Assembly (NCBI RefSeq): GCF_002104995.1
Contig: NW_024468281.1
Location: forward strand, 1 to 64,000
Direction of reading: 5' to 3'
DNA from: Linderina pennispora
Taxonomy: Eukaryota; Kickxellomycota; Kickxellomycetes; Kickxellales; Kickxellaceae
DNA length: 64,000 nt
Of the stretch, positions 41,757 through 52,145 are shown piece after piece. Positions within the stretch are counted from its first letter, which is position 1. Every line of letters starts with the position of its first letter. Position numbers and translations under genes: made by a program. The notes beneath the pieces are model-generated. The model worked only from the letters and a program-made list of their open reading frames with translations. It searched no databases and was not told where the DNA came from.

Positions 41757-43472
41757 ATGAGTATCAATACACTATTCAAATGTCTCCATAAGAAGCTTGG
41801 CGGCGGTGCTGTGTACGCCAAAGTGGACACTGAAATGCGCACGGTAATGGAGATGCGTATGGTCACAATGAGCGGTGCTATCAGGGCCAAGCCAGGCTAG
41901 ACCGTCAAGATGCAGGACGGTGCGATTCGCCAGAAGTGGACTACTGAGGCCAAAAGCCAGGGTCTGACTGATCTAGAAATCAAGTATGTTCTGGAAGAAC
42001 TCGACTACTACGCCAAGCTGAAAGACTGGCACCCGAGCACGAACGAGCAGGTGCTGAACCTCATCCATCCGTCGCTGTACCCACTCTTTTACGACGGGTC
42101 TTTCCTGTGCCAGCCCATCGCCTCGCCAGCTGCCGCCCTGGAACCGCTGACTATCAAGTGTCGGCCGTGCGGTGTTCATGAGTGGCGCAAGGAAACGGCA
42201 GACTCAGGTATGGGCAACGTTCCAGTCGACGGCGATTATTTGTCGAGGCAATACTGCTGGCTCCCTAGTGAGTTCCATGTTCGCGACGATGGTTCGGTCG
42301 AAGTCGAGTCGTACATCAACAACCTCCATCCTGTGAGGCATGCAAGGCTGTATCCAACTATTGCAAACATCTTTGCTCGTTTCGTGCCCATGTTTGAGAA
42401 CGTGGTCACGGATCTTGCGTTTATGCGTGGCCGCCGCGTCGTACCTGACCCATATGCGTGATTTTCAGAAGATGGAAACCCAGACTTGGTCGAAAGCGAT
42501 GGCGCGGATTCAGGAGAAAGTGATGTGGTTGGGTTTGACGACGAGTATAGAAGGTGGCTAGAAACCAGGGAGTTCATTCCGCCTCCTCCAGAGGAGTTCA
42601 AAATGCCAGACCGTCCTATTCCTGCCTTCAGCTTCCGTAGTTGTCGCCTTCAGGCGATCGTCAAGATGTCGAACATCGTGCTGACTCCAGACAAGCCAGA
42701 GTACGAGGGAGGCAGCTGGCATGTTGAAGCCATGGCCAACGAGCATATCGTTGCCACGGGAATCTACTACTACGATGTCGACAATATCACAGAGAGCAGG
42801 CTCAACTTCCGTCAGTCCATCAAGAGGTTGATTCACTATGAGCAAGGTGATAAGCGTGGAATAAGGCTTGGATATGGCATTGAAGTGGATGGCAATCTAG
42901 ATGCTATGTTGTCTCAAGAACTCGGCAGCGTTGAGGCACTCAGCGGTCGCTGCATTTGCTTCCCAAATATCTACCAGCACCAGGTCTCTGGCTTCAAGCT
43001 CAAGGATCCGTCGAAGCCTGGCCACCGCAAGATCCTTGCATTTTTCCTCATCGATCCATCCATGAGGATCCCATCAACCAAGGTCGTTCCCCCGCAGCAG
43101 CAGGACTGGTGGGCTGAGAAGCTGTTCGAGCTCCCGCGATTTGGCAGCCTGCCTCTTACAATCAACGACTGCTTGTTCGAGCACATTGAGTGGCCCATGT
43201 CGCTTGAAAAGGCCAGGGAAGAGCGCCTGAAACTGATGGCCGAGCGTTCGACAAACAACGAGACTGCTACCTCCATGTATTTTGAGCAAAGGTTCAACCT
43301 GTGCGAGCACCAGCATGTCTGCCAGCTAATTCCCTGTTGTCAACATTTTAACAATAGGGAGAGGGGTGGGCCAAGCAACCACCGCCACAAAACGGCATAT
43401 GGCATTGTTGCATGGGTGCTATTTTACTTGTTTGGTGGCGAAATCAAATTGTTGGATGTCCACACAATATAG
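41757..43472 (+). pseudogene. DUF4246 family protein, decayed
   Basis: A member of the fungal DUF4246 family (function unknown). The conserved parts are easy to see: SGAIRAKPG..TVKMQDGAIRQKW, KDWHPSTNEQVLNLIHPSLY, QYCWLPSEFHVRDDG, SYINNLHPV, GGSWHVEAMANEHIVATGIY, GRCICFPNIYQHQVSGF and a final FNLCEH. One reading frame carries all of it but is broken by TAG at 41898-41900 and TGA at 42459-42461, each where the family would have Trp (TGG). About 40-50 residues usually found between DYYAKL and KDWHP are missing in frame. Past the usual end (CEH) the frame runs on about 50 codons to 43472, suggesting a lost stop. Substitutions rather than indels, so probably a true pseudogene. Confidence 0.85.
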
Positions 43473-43706
43473 TAATCGCTATTCGAGTGAACAATGTTAG
43501 GAACTGTATAGTGTGGTTGTTTGCCATTTCTGTTGGACTCAAGTTTCTCGGCCTCAGCACTCTACACAAAAGATATAAGCAAGGCATGGGACGAGTAGCC
43601 CCTTGAGTACTGCATGGAGGCAGAGTGCCAGCATATCAGCTGAAAAGAAAGAAACTTGACGCTTAGCCTCACTCTTCACCCCTACAAGTTTATTCTCTAA
43701 TCTATA
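43473..43706. other. Promoter region of the MFS transporter
   Basis: Short spacer with a GATATAAG word near 43572 and a pyrimidine-rich leader; no gene. Confidence 0.4.
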
Positions 43707-45449
43707 ATGTCTGTCACCGAGACCGGGACTAAAACCGCTCTCGACGAGACCCTCACTGTGCAGGATTCGGGCGCTATGGAAGCTGTGCCAGATATCAATG
43801 AGCAGCCTATTTCCGAGAAAGCACTTGAGGCTGGTGCAGGTGCAGAGAGTCACTCTAGTGAAGCGGCCAGTGGTAGTTCCGTTGCTTCCAACGAAGCAGC
43901 CGGTGGTGATTTGGCTTCATATACGCTTTCCAAGAAGCAGCTTATTGGCGCAATTGCTAGTTTAGCTTCACTTTCATTCATTTCATCCCTGGATGCAACT
44001 ATCATGGCCAGCATTTATGTACCAGTTGCCAGTGATTTCGACGCGCTAGGCCAGGCTGTCTGGATCATCACCACGTACATGCTATCGTCGACGATTGTAC
44101 AGGCGATTATCGGAAAAATCAGCGACATCCTTGGCCGTGTCGAAACAACTCTTACCTGTACCGCCATATTTTTGGTTGGCTCCGTTCTCTGCGGGGCATC
44201 GCAGTCGATGAACATGCTCATCGCCAGCCGCACAATCCAGGGGATCGGCGGTGGAGGGGGTATGGGTTTGACGATAGTAATGCTGGGTGATATTTTCAGC
44301 GAGCGCGAACGCGGCAAATATATTGGTATATTTGCTGCTATAGTGGGAATTGCCACTGTGGTCGGACCGGTGATGGGTGGCGGCATCGTCGAGCATGCTT
44401 CATGGCGAATCGTATTCTGGATCAATATTCCGATTTGCATCATTTCCATGGCCCTGATCTTCTTCACGCTCAAGCTGCCAAAGACCAAGGGAACGTTCAA
44501 GGAGAAAATCAAGCGCATTGACTTTATCGGCTGTGTGTTGTTCACCATTGGGATGGTTCCTATTTTGCTTGGACTGTCTTGGGGTGGCCAGCAGTACGAG
44601 TGGACATCGGCGCAGGTCCTGGCGTGTCTCATTTGCGGATTTGTCGTACTGCTTGTGTTTGGATATGTCGAGTACCGCTTTGTTGCTGACCCAATCATCC
44701 CAGTACGTCTCCTAGGAAACCACAATGTCCTTGCAGCCTTAGGGGGGGTATTTGCCACAGGTGGGGTCATGTATGGTCTGTCAAATGTCATTCCTACCTG
44801 GGAACTCGCGATCAAGCACGCGTCAACTATATCAGGTGGATTGCATATTCTTCCTATGGCCCTTGGGGTTGTATTGGCATCGCCTCTGTGTGGTATATAC
44901 ATGACCAGAACTGGTCGATTCCTCATACCGATTCGTGTTGGTGCAGTCCTTGCTGCAGCTGGTGCGTCCTTACTTTTGCTGTACAAAGCGAGCACTGGAA
45001 TGGCAGAGCGAGTTATCTATCTATTTCTAGCTGGTCTTGGCATTGGTTTCATATCTCAGCCAGCTTTAATTGTCTGTCAAGCTAGTGTTTCTGGCAGGCA
45101 CATGGCAACAGTGACAACATCATTTGCCTTCATTCGAACACTGGGTGGAATCCTGGCTACCAGCATTATGACTTCGATCCTGGACAGCCGCATCAAGACA
45201 GGTATCACCGGCTTGGTGAACGAATTCCCTACGCATGCGTCAGATATAGCGTCTACTCTTGGAGACCAGCGCAACATTTACAGTGATACTATTCCGCACG
45301 ATATCCAGTCAAGAATCATCCATCTTTGGGCTGACAGCATGCACAGTGCGTTTTACGTAGCTGCTGCATTTAGTGGAATATTGGTCATATTCTGTTCAGC
45401 AATTAGACATGTCGATCTTGGCAAGGAGCGCAAGAAAACAATTGAATGA
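43707..45449 (+). CDS. MFS drug:H+ antiporter, DHA2 family (14 TM)
   Basis: A 580-residue plasma- or vacuolar-membrane transporter of the major facilitator superfamily. After an acidic, Ser-rich cytosolic N-terminus (about 1-75) come the helices: TM1 with LDATI (motif D1 of DHA2), motif A as GKISDILGR near residue 131, the motif B-like RTIQGIGGGGG near 170, and motif C as GIATVVGPVMGG near 210, typical of antiporters. The hydrophobic pattern fits 14 helices. A substrate cannot be read from sequence; drug or toxic-metabolite export is the family norm, though some members move amino acids or siderophores. The ATG at 43707 is the first in frame. The frame is intact, no introns. Confidence 0.88.
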   Translation: MSVTETGTKTALDETLTVQDSGAMEAVPDINEQPISEKALEAGAGAESHSSEAASGSSVASNEAAGGDLASYTLSKKQLIGAIASLASLSFISSLDATIMASIYVPVASDFDALGQAVWIITTYMLSSTIVQAIIGKISDILGRVETTLTCTAIFLVGSVLCGASQSMNMLIASRTIQGIGGGGGMGLTIVMLGDIFSERERGKYIGIFAAIVGIATVVGPVMGGGIVEHASWRIVFWINIPICIISMALIFFTLKLPKTKGTFKEKIKRIDFIGCVLFTIGMVPILLGLSWGGQQYEWTSAQVLACLICGFVVLLVFGYVEYRFVADPIIPVRLLGNHNVLAALGGVFATGGVMYGLSNVIPTWELAIKHASTISGGLHILPMALGVVLASPLCGIYMTRTGRFLIPIRVGAVLAAAGASLLLLYKASTGMAERVIYLFLAGLGIGFISQPALIVCQASVSGRHMATVTTSFAFIRTLGGILATSIMTSILDSRIKTGITGLVNEFPTHASDIASTLGDQRNIYSDTIPHDIQSRIIHLWADSMHSAFYVAAAFSGILVIFCSAIRHVDLGKERKKTIE

Positions 45450-46195
45450 ATATACATTGAAGCAATCAATGCTTACAGTTTTCCAACAAGTTGATGTCCA
45501 TGTTTGGCAAAATATCTAGTGTTGTGATGTGTCAATATTGCAAACATATATGATACGTAGTTCCATTACCATTTGCTATGTGTGGTTTCAGATATATGGG
45601 GTTGCAAAACTAGCGAAAAAAGGAGGCGAGAGAAGGGAGAAAAAAAACTATGGATGCCGCGCGCTACCCTCTTTGAAGATTTCGTCGTTATGCAGTATCT
45701 GGGCGCATCGGCGAAGCCAGGGCTGCAGGCTGTGATTGTAATAATCACAGGCTTCCACAGGATATCTCCATCAATTCAGCGTGGGAGCCGCTCTCGCTGT
45801 TGGTTGACGTGGCAACTAACATGGTGTCACCATGATTGCCATCACCAGCTGCGCAACGGTACTAACCTCTCTACCTAGATTTCCTTCTGTAGGTTCAAGT
45901 TGCAAAATTTACGTTAAAGAGGCAACCATATCCAGTGAAAGGCAGCGGAGTTAGCAAAAGGCGGTGAGGTAATCATACCGATCTCTTGCTATAACTTCTT
46001 CTACTTGGGCGAAGGTTGACTGCTTCCCCGAGTGCATGCTGGGTTCAGGCGGTAAACCCGGCTGTCTAGTGTCTAGGGTAAGGGGCCAGCATCATTTCAG
46101 CAGCGAAAATCGCTGCATTCTTGGGTGTGTCGTGTCACTTGTTCTTTTACGCTTTTCCACATTTTTAGACAAATATAATATATTTTTCTGCACTA
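45450..46195. other. Intergenic region with repeat copy C
   Basis: About 745 bp upstream of SEC8. It contains repeat copy C (45705-45857). No gene; no snRNA or rRNA recognised. Confidence 0.5.
45705..45857 (+). repeat. Degenerate dispersed repeat, copy C
   Basis: Aligns end to end with the minus strand of 904-1056. Its frame is open through the aligned part and reads KPGLQAVIVIITGF..ISPSIQRG, so it is less decayed than copy A. A short perfect 8-bp inverted repeat (CTGTGATT..AATCACAG, 45730-45750) lies inside it. Confidence 0.55.
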
Positions 46196-49100
46196 ATGCA
46201 CCGCCAGCAATCTAATCGACAGCGGTTCCAGCAGCAGCAATCACAGTTTGGACGACTGCCTGAAGATGAAATAGCGTCCAGTGAGGAGCGCAAAGAGCTT
46301 GCCTTGCGCCAGGCAGAAGGTACAAGTCTGCAAGCACTAGCGTGTGCTTTTCGAACACTACCCAGGGTGAATGCCTTTTCTCCAGGCATCTAGACTAATT
46401 GGCAATTCACATTTTCTGTAGATGCAATTTGGCAACTTCCTCGGAGCCTCGAGGGGCTGAAGCGCCAGGACTTTAATCCGGTCTCGCTTGCATTGGAGAT
46501 GATGGACTCAAGCTCGCTAGGAAAGAGCTACGACGAATTCCAGCAGTACCACATGCTCTTGAATGAGTCTTTGGACGGCATTGTGAATGAATACTATGGT
46601 GGGTTCAACAACTCGATTCTGACGTTCAGCGGGTTGCACGACAAGATCCAGGGCGCGTCAGGCTCGGTCAACCACGTCAAGAACAACTTGTACAAAGTAC
46701 GGCGCATGATTACGGAGGAGCGCAGCAGCCTAGACCAGCTGTACACCAAGAGCAACCAACTGGGGTCGATTGTGGCCATCCTGGATCGCCTGGAGGAGAT
46801 CAAGAGGTTGCCCGAGGAGATCGCAGGGTACGTGCGCGAGAAGAAGTTCCTGACTGCTGTCAGCAAACTTGTGGAAGACATGCAGTTTGTGTTGGACCCG
46901 GAACTGAATCCGATTGACGCGCTGGCTGGGCTGCGTCAGCAGCTGGAGAAGGAGAAGGCAGACTTGCTACAGATTATTATCGATGAGCTGCACAGCCACA
47001 TTTACTTGAAGAGCCCATACTGCGAGCGCAAGATGGGTACCGAGGGCGAGGACGATGAGGGCTCTGAGGAAGCAGTCGACGGCAGCAATACCGGTAGCGG
47101 TAGCGCAAAGCCACGCAAGGCAGGTAGACGTGATGGCAGGCGTGCAAAGGGTGCCACTGCCAAAGGCAATTCTGCCAACGATAGCGGCGATGAGGACAAC
47201 CCTGAGGCTGACTCGTTTGCATACGTCGAGATGCTTCTGGAGAGCCTGGTTACGCTCGACAACACGAGCGAAGCAATGCAGGAGATCAAGAGCTCGGTCA
47301 GCCTGGAGTTGTCTCGTCTGATCGATGGTATCGTAGCCGAAGTCGAAGAGCGCAACCGGGCGCTGATTACAAAGACGAGCAGCAGTAGCAACCAGCAGCA
47401 GCAGTCCCAGGAGGAGACCATGGGCCAGGACACGGACCGCGAAATCTTGATTGACTTTGCACGCATACTGTTTGCCCGACTTGAAACTGTACTCGAGTAC
47501 CACGACTTTGTGCTTGACGTTATGCATAGCATGGACCGCCGCGAACGGTATTCAATAGTTGCTTCGCCAGGTACCAGTAATGGCGTGCTGGGCGATCGGT
47601 CACGGCGCACGCGGCTGTACACAATCTTGGATGTGTGGAGTGCCATGAAAACCGAGATCCTGTCAATTCTTAAAGACTACCTGGTACCAGTCGATACTCA
47701 GGCCCTGAGCAATGTCGATATCACGCGTACCAGCGGCATGCGGTCAGGAATGAAGGACCTGTTCCATATGGAGAGCACTGACGAGATGGCGAGCGCAGTT
47801 GAATCCATGTACGCGCAGATCGAAAGCCGCTTCCAGGATATGACTGTATCGATTGCTGGCAAGCGTAAGGATATTGGCCTCACAACAGTTGTGGACGAGT
47901 ACTCGGACCAGCAGAACGGGCTGCAGCACACGATGCTGGTGCCTGCCAACATCGACCATGCGCCGACGATGCTCAATCTGGCGTTGCAGTTCACCCGACG
48001 CATCCGGCCCATGCTGGCCACGGCTCTGACAGCAGCAATGGCGCGCCGCAGCATGCTTGCTGGCGACCAGGCGTCGCAGAACCGCATGTCGATGCAGGTG
48101 CCTGGGTCTGGGTCCCCGAACAAGGAGCCTGAGGCTGAGGAATACTTGCATATTTTCTTCAAGAGCGTTTTTTTGCCGTGTGCTGAAGCACATGCAATGC
48201 GCAAGTTTGACGCGATCACCACCTCCAGCGATGCGTTCCAGGTCGACTTGAATACGCACTGGAATGGGCGACCGATATTCCGCAGTGCCGCTGTTCTGGT
48301 ACCGCTGTTCCGCAGCTTCAGCCGGCTGCTCAACAGCCTGAACCTTCTACGCGGCGAGAACTGGAATATTCTGCTGCAGATGTCTGGCAGATTCTACGAG
48401 TGCTGCAATCGGCTGTTCCTGGAGACAGTCCACAACAAGAATTCCGAGTACACCAGCGTCAAATGGGCAAATTCCGACGAGTTTTTGCAGCTATTTGACA
48501 GACGAATCAAGCTTATTGGTGCCCAGAACAAGTCACAGCTGGCAGTCGATACGGACAACGAGATCCGGCTCGAGGAGAGCCTGCGTACAGAGCGGTCGCT
48601 GAGCATTGACGAGCTTATCTTTGATGTCAAGCGGCTGGTGACGCTTGCGCAGCTGCATCAGACACTCGAGTGGCTGCTGATGCAGCTGACCAAGATCTCG
48701 GAAGACCGCGCCAAGGTTTTGGCCAAGAACCACGAGAAGGCGACTGCCGCGGCACTGCTCAAGAAGCACGAGGCTGACCGGGCTGAGCTGGTCGACAAGT
48801 ACCACCGGCTGTCGGTCAAGTGTCTGATTGTGCTGCGTATCGAGGTGCGCGCACACTGTACGTATTATCTGGATCTTGCCACGCGCGAGGGAGACTACGC
48901 ATCGGCCTTGATTGCCAACTCGATGGAGCCCGACACATACATCCAGTCACTCAACGCCGACATTTCTACGATCGAGGAGAAGATGGAGAGCTGCTTGCCA
49001 GCAGACCGCCTAAACCTGGTGTTTGGCGGTATCTCGATCCTGATGGCACACACTCTGATCACGAACATCCGGCATATCCGGCACTACAACGAATCGGGAA

Positions 49101-49528
49101 GTCGCAAGATGACGCGCAACATCCTGGCTCTGCAGCAGAACCTGACCAACATTGCGCTGCCGGAAGAGGGCGGACTGGATCGGGCGCTCAAGTTCTATGA
49201 GCTGTACAACCTCGGCGCAGACGGAATTCTCAAGCATATCGCAGACAATGGAGCCATGTTCTCGCTAGAAAACTACCGCCAGCTGCTGGAGCTTATTTAC
49301 AGCAACAGCGACGGACACAATGGTGGTCGTGTTGGAGGCAGCTCAGGGCGAGCCAGCAGTCTGCTGGAGGCACGTCTGTATGAACAGTATGAGGCACACG
49401 TGAGGAGGCTGCGCGAGCTTCTTTCGCAAGCGCACAGCGGCGGACCACGGCCTAGATCGGCAATGCAGCAGCAGCAACAGGCAGCAGTACGGGCCCCACC
49501 AGTCCAGACGGCAGCCCCTCAGAAGTAG
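46196..49528 (+). CDS. SEC8: Exocyst complex subunit SEC8
   Basis: Subunit of the octameric exocyst that tethers secretory vesicles to the plasma membrane. Two exons: 46196-46319 and 46422-49528, giving 1,076 residues. The intron (46320-46421, GTACAA..TTCTGTAG, branch GACTAAT) must be removed to give RQAEDAIWQLPRSLEGLKRQ. The N-terminal Sec8 domain is clear, with PVSLALEMMDSSSLGKSYDEF and helical-bundle heptads; the rest is long alpha-helical rods typical of exocyst subunits, with an acidic low-complexity insert (about 183-240) and a Gln-rich C-terminus. The frame is intact. With UNC13 and delta-COP it makes three secretory-pathway genes in the window. Confidence 0.92.
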
Positions 49529-49869
49529 CAGCGGTCGGGCCTTGCAGCACCACTGAGACCGATGGTGTTTAGGTCGCAGGCGTGAAATGTGTAGCAAATA
49601 CATTTGTTCTCGCTATAGCTTGAGGATAGCGCGCTGTTCGAGCGTATCTTGCTGGCATTGGCAAGAGAGCACCACCATGGCTCCAGGCCTGCAGGATCCC
49701 GCTCAAAAGATATGTTTTTTGTTGCACGCTTCTAGGAGGGATCCAGCGGTTCGTGATCCCCGAACAGCATGGCGTTGTTGACCCAACGAGGCACAGCAGC
49801 AAAGCAGACCATTGGCAGATCAGCAAATGGGTAATCCAATCTCCACAGATTAGTGCACGTGATGGGATC
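49529..49869. other. Intergenic region SEC8 / eL41
   Basis: About 340 bp, no gene seen; SEC8 3' region and eL41 promoter. Confidence 0.5.
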
Positions 49870-49877
49870 TATAAAGG
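49870..49877 (+). promoter_or_regulatory. TATA box of the eL41 gene
   Basis: TATAAAGG, 75 bp before the leader intron donor. Confidence 0.55.
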
Positions 49878-49944
49878 AGCAGTCTGACGCGGGGAAGCTG
49901 ATTGATCTCTCTCATTCTCTTTTTCATCCTAAAAATCAACAAAG

Positions 49945-50098
49945 GTACGAATCTATCGCCATTTATTTTTGGACTGCGAATCGATCGTATCCATTGACGG
50001 AAGAGCGGCTACCAACGACGGGCGCGGGTTTGGGGAGGAAGCGGGATACGTGCATGCATGGATGAGCCTTTTATCTAAACACGTGTATCCTTTTGTAG
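49945..50098 (+). other. 5' UTR intron of the eL41 gene
   Basis: Donor GTACGA after AAAG, branch-like TCTAAAC about 25 nt before the end, T-rich tract, acceptor TTTTGTAG directly abutting the ATG. 154 nt. Confidence 0.7.
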
Positions 50099-50176
50099 AT
50101 GAGAGACAAGTGGAAGAAGAAGCGTACCAGACGCCTGAAGCGCAAGCGCAGAAAGATGCGTGCCCGCTCGAAGTAA
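50099..50176 (+). CDS. Ribosomal protein eL41 (25 residues)
   Basis: The smallest ribosomal protein, at the interface of the two subunits. The full 25-residue sequence is present: MRDKWKKKRTRR followed by LKRKRRKMRARSK, differing from the yeast protein at only a few positions (Asp at 3, Lys at 6, Met at 20). The gene has a TATA box and a leader intron whose acceptor touches the ATG. Length and the almost wholly basic composition are diagnostic; a gene finder with a length cut-off would miss it. Confidence 0.96.
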   Translation: MRDKWKKKRTRRLKRKRRKMRARSK

Positions 50177-50481
50177 ATTAATCACTTCGCCCGTTGGCTT
50201 GGCTCACTGAGCACGTTTGCTCGTGCTCGAACGGCTGTGGTCAGCACCCTTTTCGTGGTGTGCAATGCACTTTTCACCCAAAAGACTATTGTTTTATAAC
50301 AGCGGGTGTCTCCTTGTAGAGGGCCTGCTCGAATGAATAAATCATTGCGAAAAGCCAGCCCTGAGGTGTGAGAAGTCCATGGAACCATTTCTGTCGAACA
50401 ATGCAGGCAGCGAATATATCGCAGGGGATGCTAGGACGGGGTTACGCACGGGTGGTGTGTTTTCCAACAGTGTCGCTTGTC
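50177..50481. other. Spacer eL41 / FANCE-like
   Basis: About 300 bp. An in-frame ATG at 50401 could extend the next gene. Confidence 0.4.
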
Positions 50482-51507
50482 ATGTCCAGCTATCGTGCAG
50501 TAGCAGAAACCGATCCGGATCCATGGGGTGCTGTGGTGCAGTATCTCAAGGAAACGCGCGATCCTTCGGAGACAACAAGGTACACCCTATGCTCGGATGT
50601 CCAGCTCAGCAGCCCTCTGACCAATCCGCCATTTGTTGGCCGAGCAACGCCATTGCAGCTAGCTCGACAGCAGCAGCATCTGGAGAAAGCACCGGAGGCG
50701 GCAGAAACGCAGTCGCCTGAAGCAAGCGACGACATGGAGGATATCAGCTGGGCAATTGAGATGCTATCAGCGATCACTGACTATGATGCAGCAATACGTG
50801 TCTGGCAGCTCCCGAACGCAACGTTGCGGCGGGTATGTGATGCTGGCCTGGACGTGCACAATGCCAGTGGCCCAGCTCTTGCGCAGTTCATCAAATCCGT
50901 GCTATCAAACTCAGCAGTGAGCCTTGAGAACCAACATTACTTGCTAGGGCGTGCCGCTGCCAGCGAGTGGTTCTCCAGCCAGCAGGTGATTCCAGCTGTG
51001 GTACACAGCCAGCTTAGCGCAATGCTCTCAACACAGTCCATGGCCATTGCACAGGGGCTGATTGCAAAGCTCATCGAAGAGCCAGGCAAATTGACAGGGC
51101 CGGCAGCAGGCTTGGCAGTAAAGCTGTTGAAAGCCGTGGATATGCCTATGGTGACCGTTATGTGGGTTTTGGGCGAAGTTGTTGCAGTGGCAAAGAAGAA
51201 TTCGCGGGACTTTGCCGACAACGATGCGTTGTGGACAATTGCTGAGGCAGCAATCAGTGCACTACCATCTGACGCTGTGTCCGGAGGCAGCGGGCTAGGT
51301 GCGCGATGGACAGAGATGCTGCATGTAGTAGTGCCGGCGAACAGCAGGTCAAGGAAGCTGAGCGTGTGCATGCTCCATTTTGTCAACAAGTTCGGCGGAC
51401 AGCTGACCAGTGCAGAGCTGGATCAGACCATCTGTGCGGCGGGCGTGCTAGCTACGCCGCTGAAAAAGTCAATCGTGTCAGCAGCAAACAGGAAGTGGGC
51501 CAAATAA
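50482..51507 (+). CDS. FANCE-like protein (C-terminal helical-repeat domain)
   Basis: A 341-residue, mostly alpha-helical protein. The C-terminal two thirds show the layout of the Fanconi anaemia FANCE C-terminal domain, built of short antiparallel helix pairs: ALAQFIKSVLSN, VIPAVVHSQLSAML, GLAVKLLKAV, VTVMWVLGEVVAV, SVCMLHFVNKFGGQLTSAEL, and an ending with VLATPLKKSIVSAANRKW that matches the FANCE end pattern (TTFLKKSLxAALKxL). FANCE links the Fanconi core complex to FANCD2. There is no motif with absolute conservation, so this is a fold-level call. The start at 50482 (MSSYRAVAETDP) is preferred; 50401 would add 27 residues. Confidence 0.5.
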   Translation: MSSYRAVAETDPDPWGAVVQYLKETRDPSETTRYTLCSDVQLSSPLTNPPFVGRATPLQLARQQQHLEKAPEAAETQSPEASDDMEDISWAIEMLSAITDYDAAIRVWQLPNATLRRVCDAGLDVHNASGPALAQFIKSVLSNSAVSLENQHYLLGRAAASEWFSSQQVIPAVVHSQLSAMLSTQSMAIAQGLIAKLIEEPGKLTGPAAGLAVKLLKAVDMPMVTVMWVLGEVVAVAKKNSRDFADNDALWTIAEAAISALPSDAVSGGSGLGARWTEMLHVVVPANSRSRKLSVCMLHFVNKFGGQLTSAELDQTICAAGVLATPLKKSIVSAANRKWAK

Positions 51508-51628
51508 CAAAATCGTGATCAAATCACGCGCCTTTTTATCTTCAGTAAATTTGCAGTTTTGCAGTTTTCTGCTCTTCAATTTCGTGCAATTCTCATTTCA
51601 TAATCGCCTCTCCCTCTCTATACAAAGA

Positions 51629-51961
51629 ATGTTTGGGTCCTTCCTAGGCGCGTTCAAGCCCACCATGGCGACACTCGGCGGCCGTGCGTGGCGGATTCCC
51701 TGGCGGCTGAGCAAGACGCGCAAGGCCAACGTGCGCAAGCGCCTGCGCGAGGTGGACAGCGTCGTCGATACGCTGCTGGCCTCGGGCGTGCAGTGCAAGC
51801 AGCTGGACGCGGTCAAGGACATGCCGCGGGAGGCGGAGATGCTGGCGCGCGACAAGTACACGACGTTCTCGCGGACGGCCAAGAACCACCGGAAGGGAGT
51901 GCACAAGGTGCCACACTTCACAAAGCGGCCGATCCCGCGCACAACGCCGGCTGGGTTCTAA
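51629..51961 (+). CDS. MRPL31: Mitochondrial ribosomal protein mL60 (MRPL31)
   Basis: A 110-residue, strongly basic large-subunit mitoribosomal protein found in fungi. Family anchors: the N-terminus MFGSFLGAFKP, then GGRAWRIPWRLSKTRKANVRKRL, then RDKYTTFSRTAKNHRKGVHKVP (yeast has [21 protein letters not shown]). Starts at the first Met of MFG. It lies 121 bp after the FANCE-like gene on the same strand. Confidence 0.93.
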   Translation: MFGSFLGAFKPTMATLGGRAWRIPWRLSKTRKANVRKRLREVDSVVDTLLASGVQCKQLDAVKDMPREAEMLARDKYTTFSRTAKNHRKGVHKVPHFTKRPIPRTTPAGF

Positions 51962-52145
51962 GGTTTTGAGGGCATTAAAAATACATGGACAGTTTGTATG
52001 CATCGAAGATCGAAAATGGGCATGTGTTGAGAGGAGCCCAAAATATTGCCTTTGGCGATGCTGGGAGGATATCGGGAGCGAGAGACGGGGTCGGCTGCGG
52101 TATGGTCGATTAACATAGTCGAGGCATTTTATATTTTCTTGGTTC

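Noticed and set aside
41898-42461. Alternative genetic code with TAG/TGA read as Trp
   Set aside because: NTR2 and SEC8 end in TAG and SRP54 ends in TGA at the expected family C-termini, so these codons are normal stops here.
45730-45750. Perfect 8-bp inverted repeat as an operator or hairpin
   Set aside because: It lies inside a repeat copy, has no T tract or gene-start relationship, and copy A lacks the perfect symmetry.
46000-46110. Possible snRNA upstream of SEC8
   Set aside because: No U1, U2, U4, U5 or U6 signature sequence is present on either strand.
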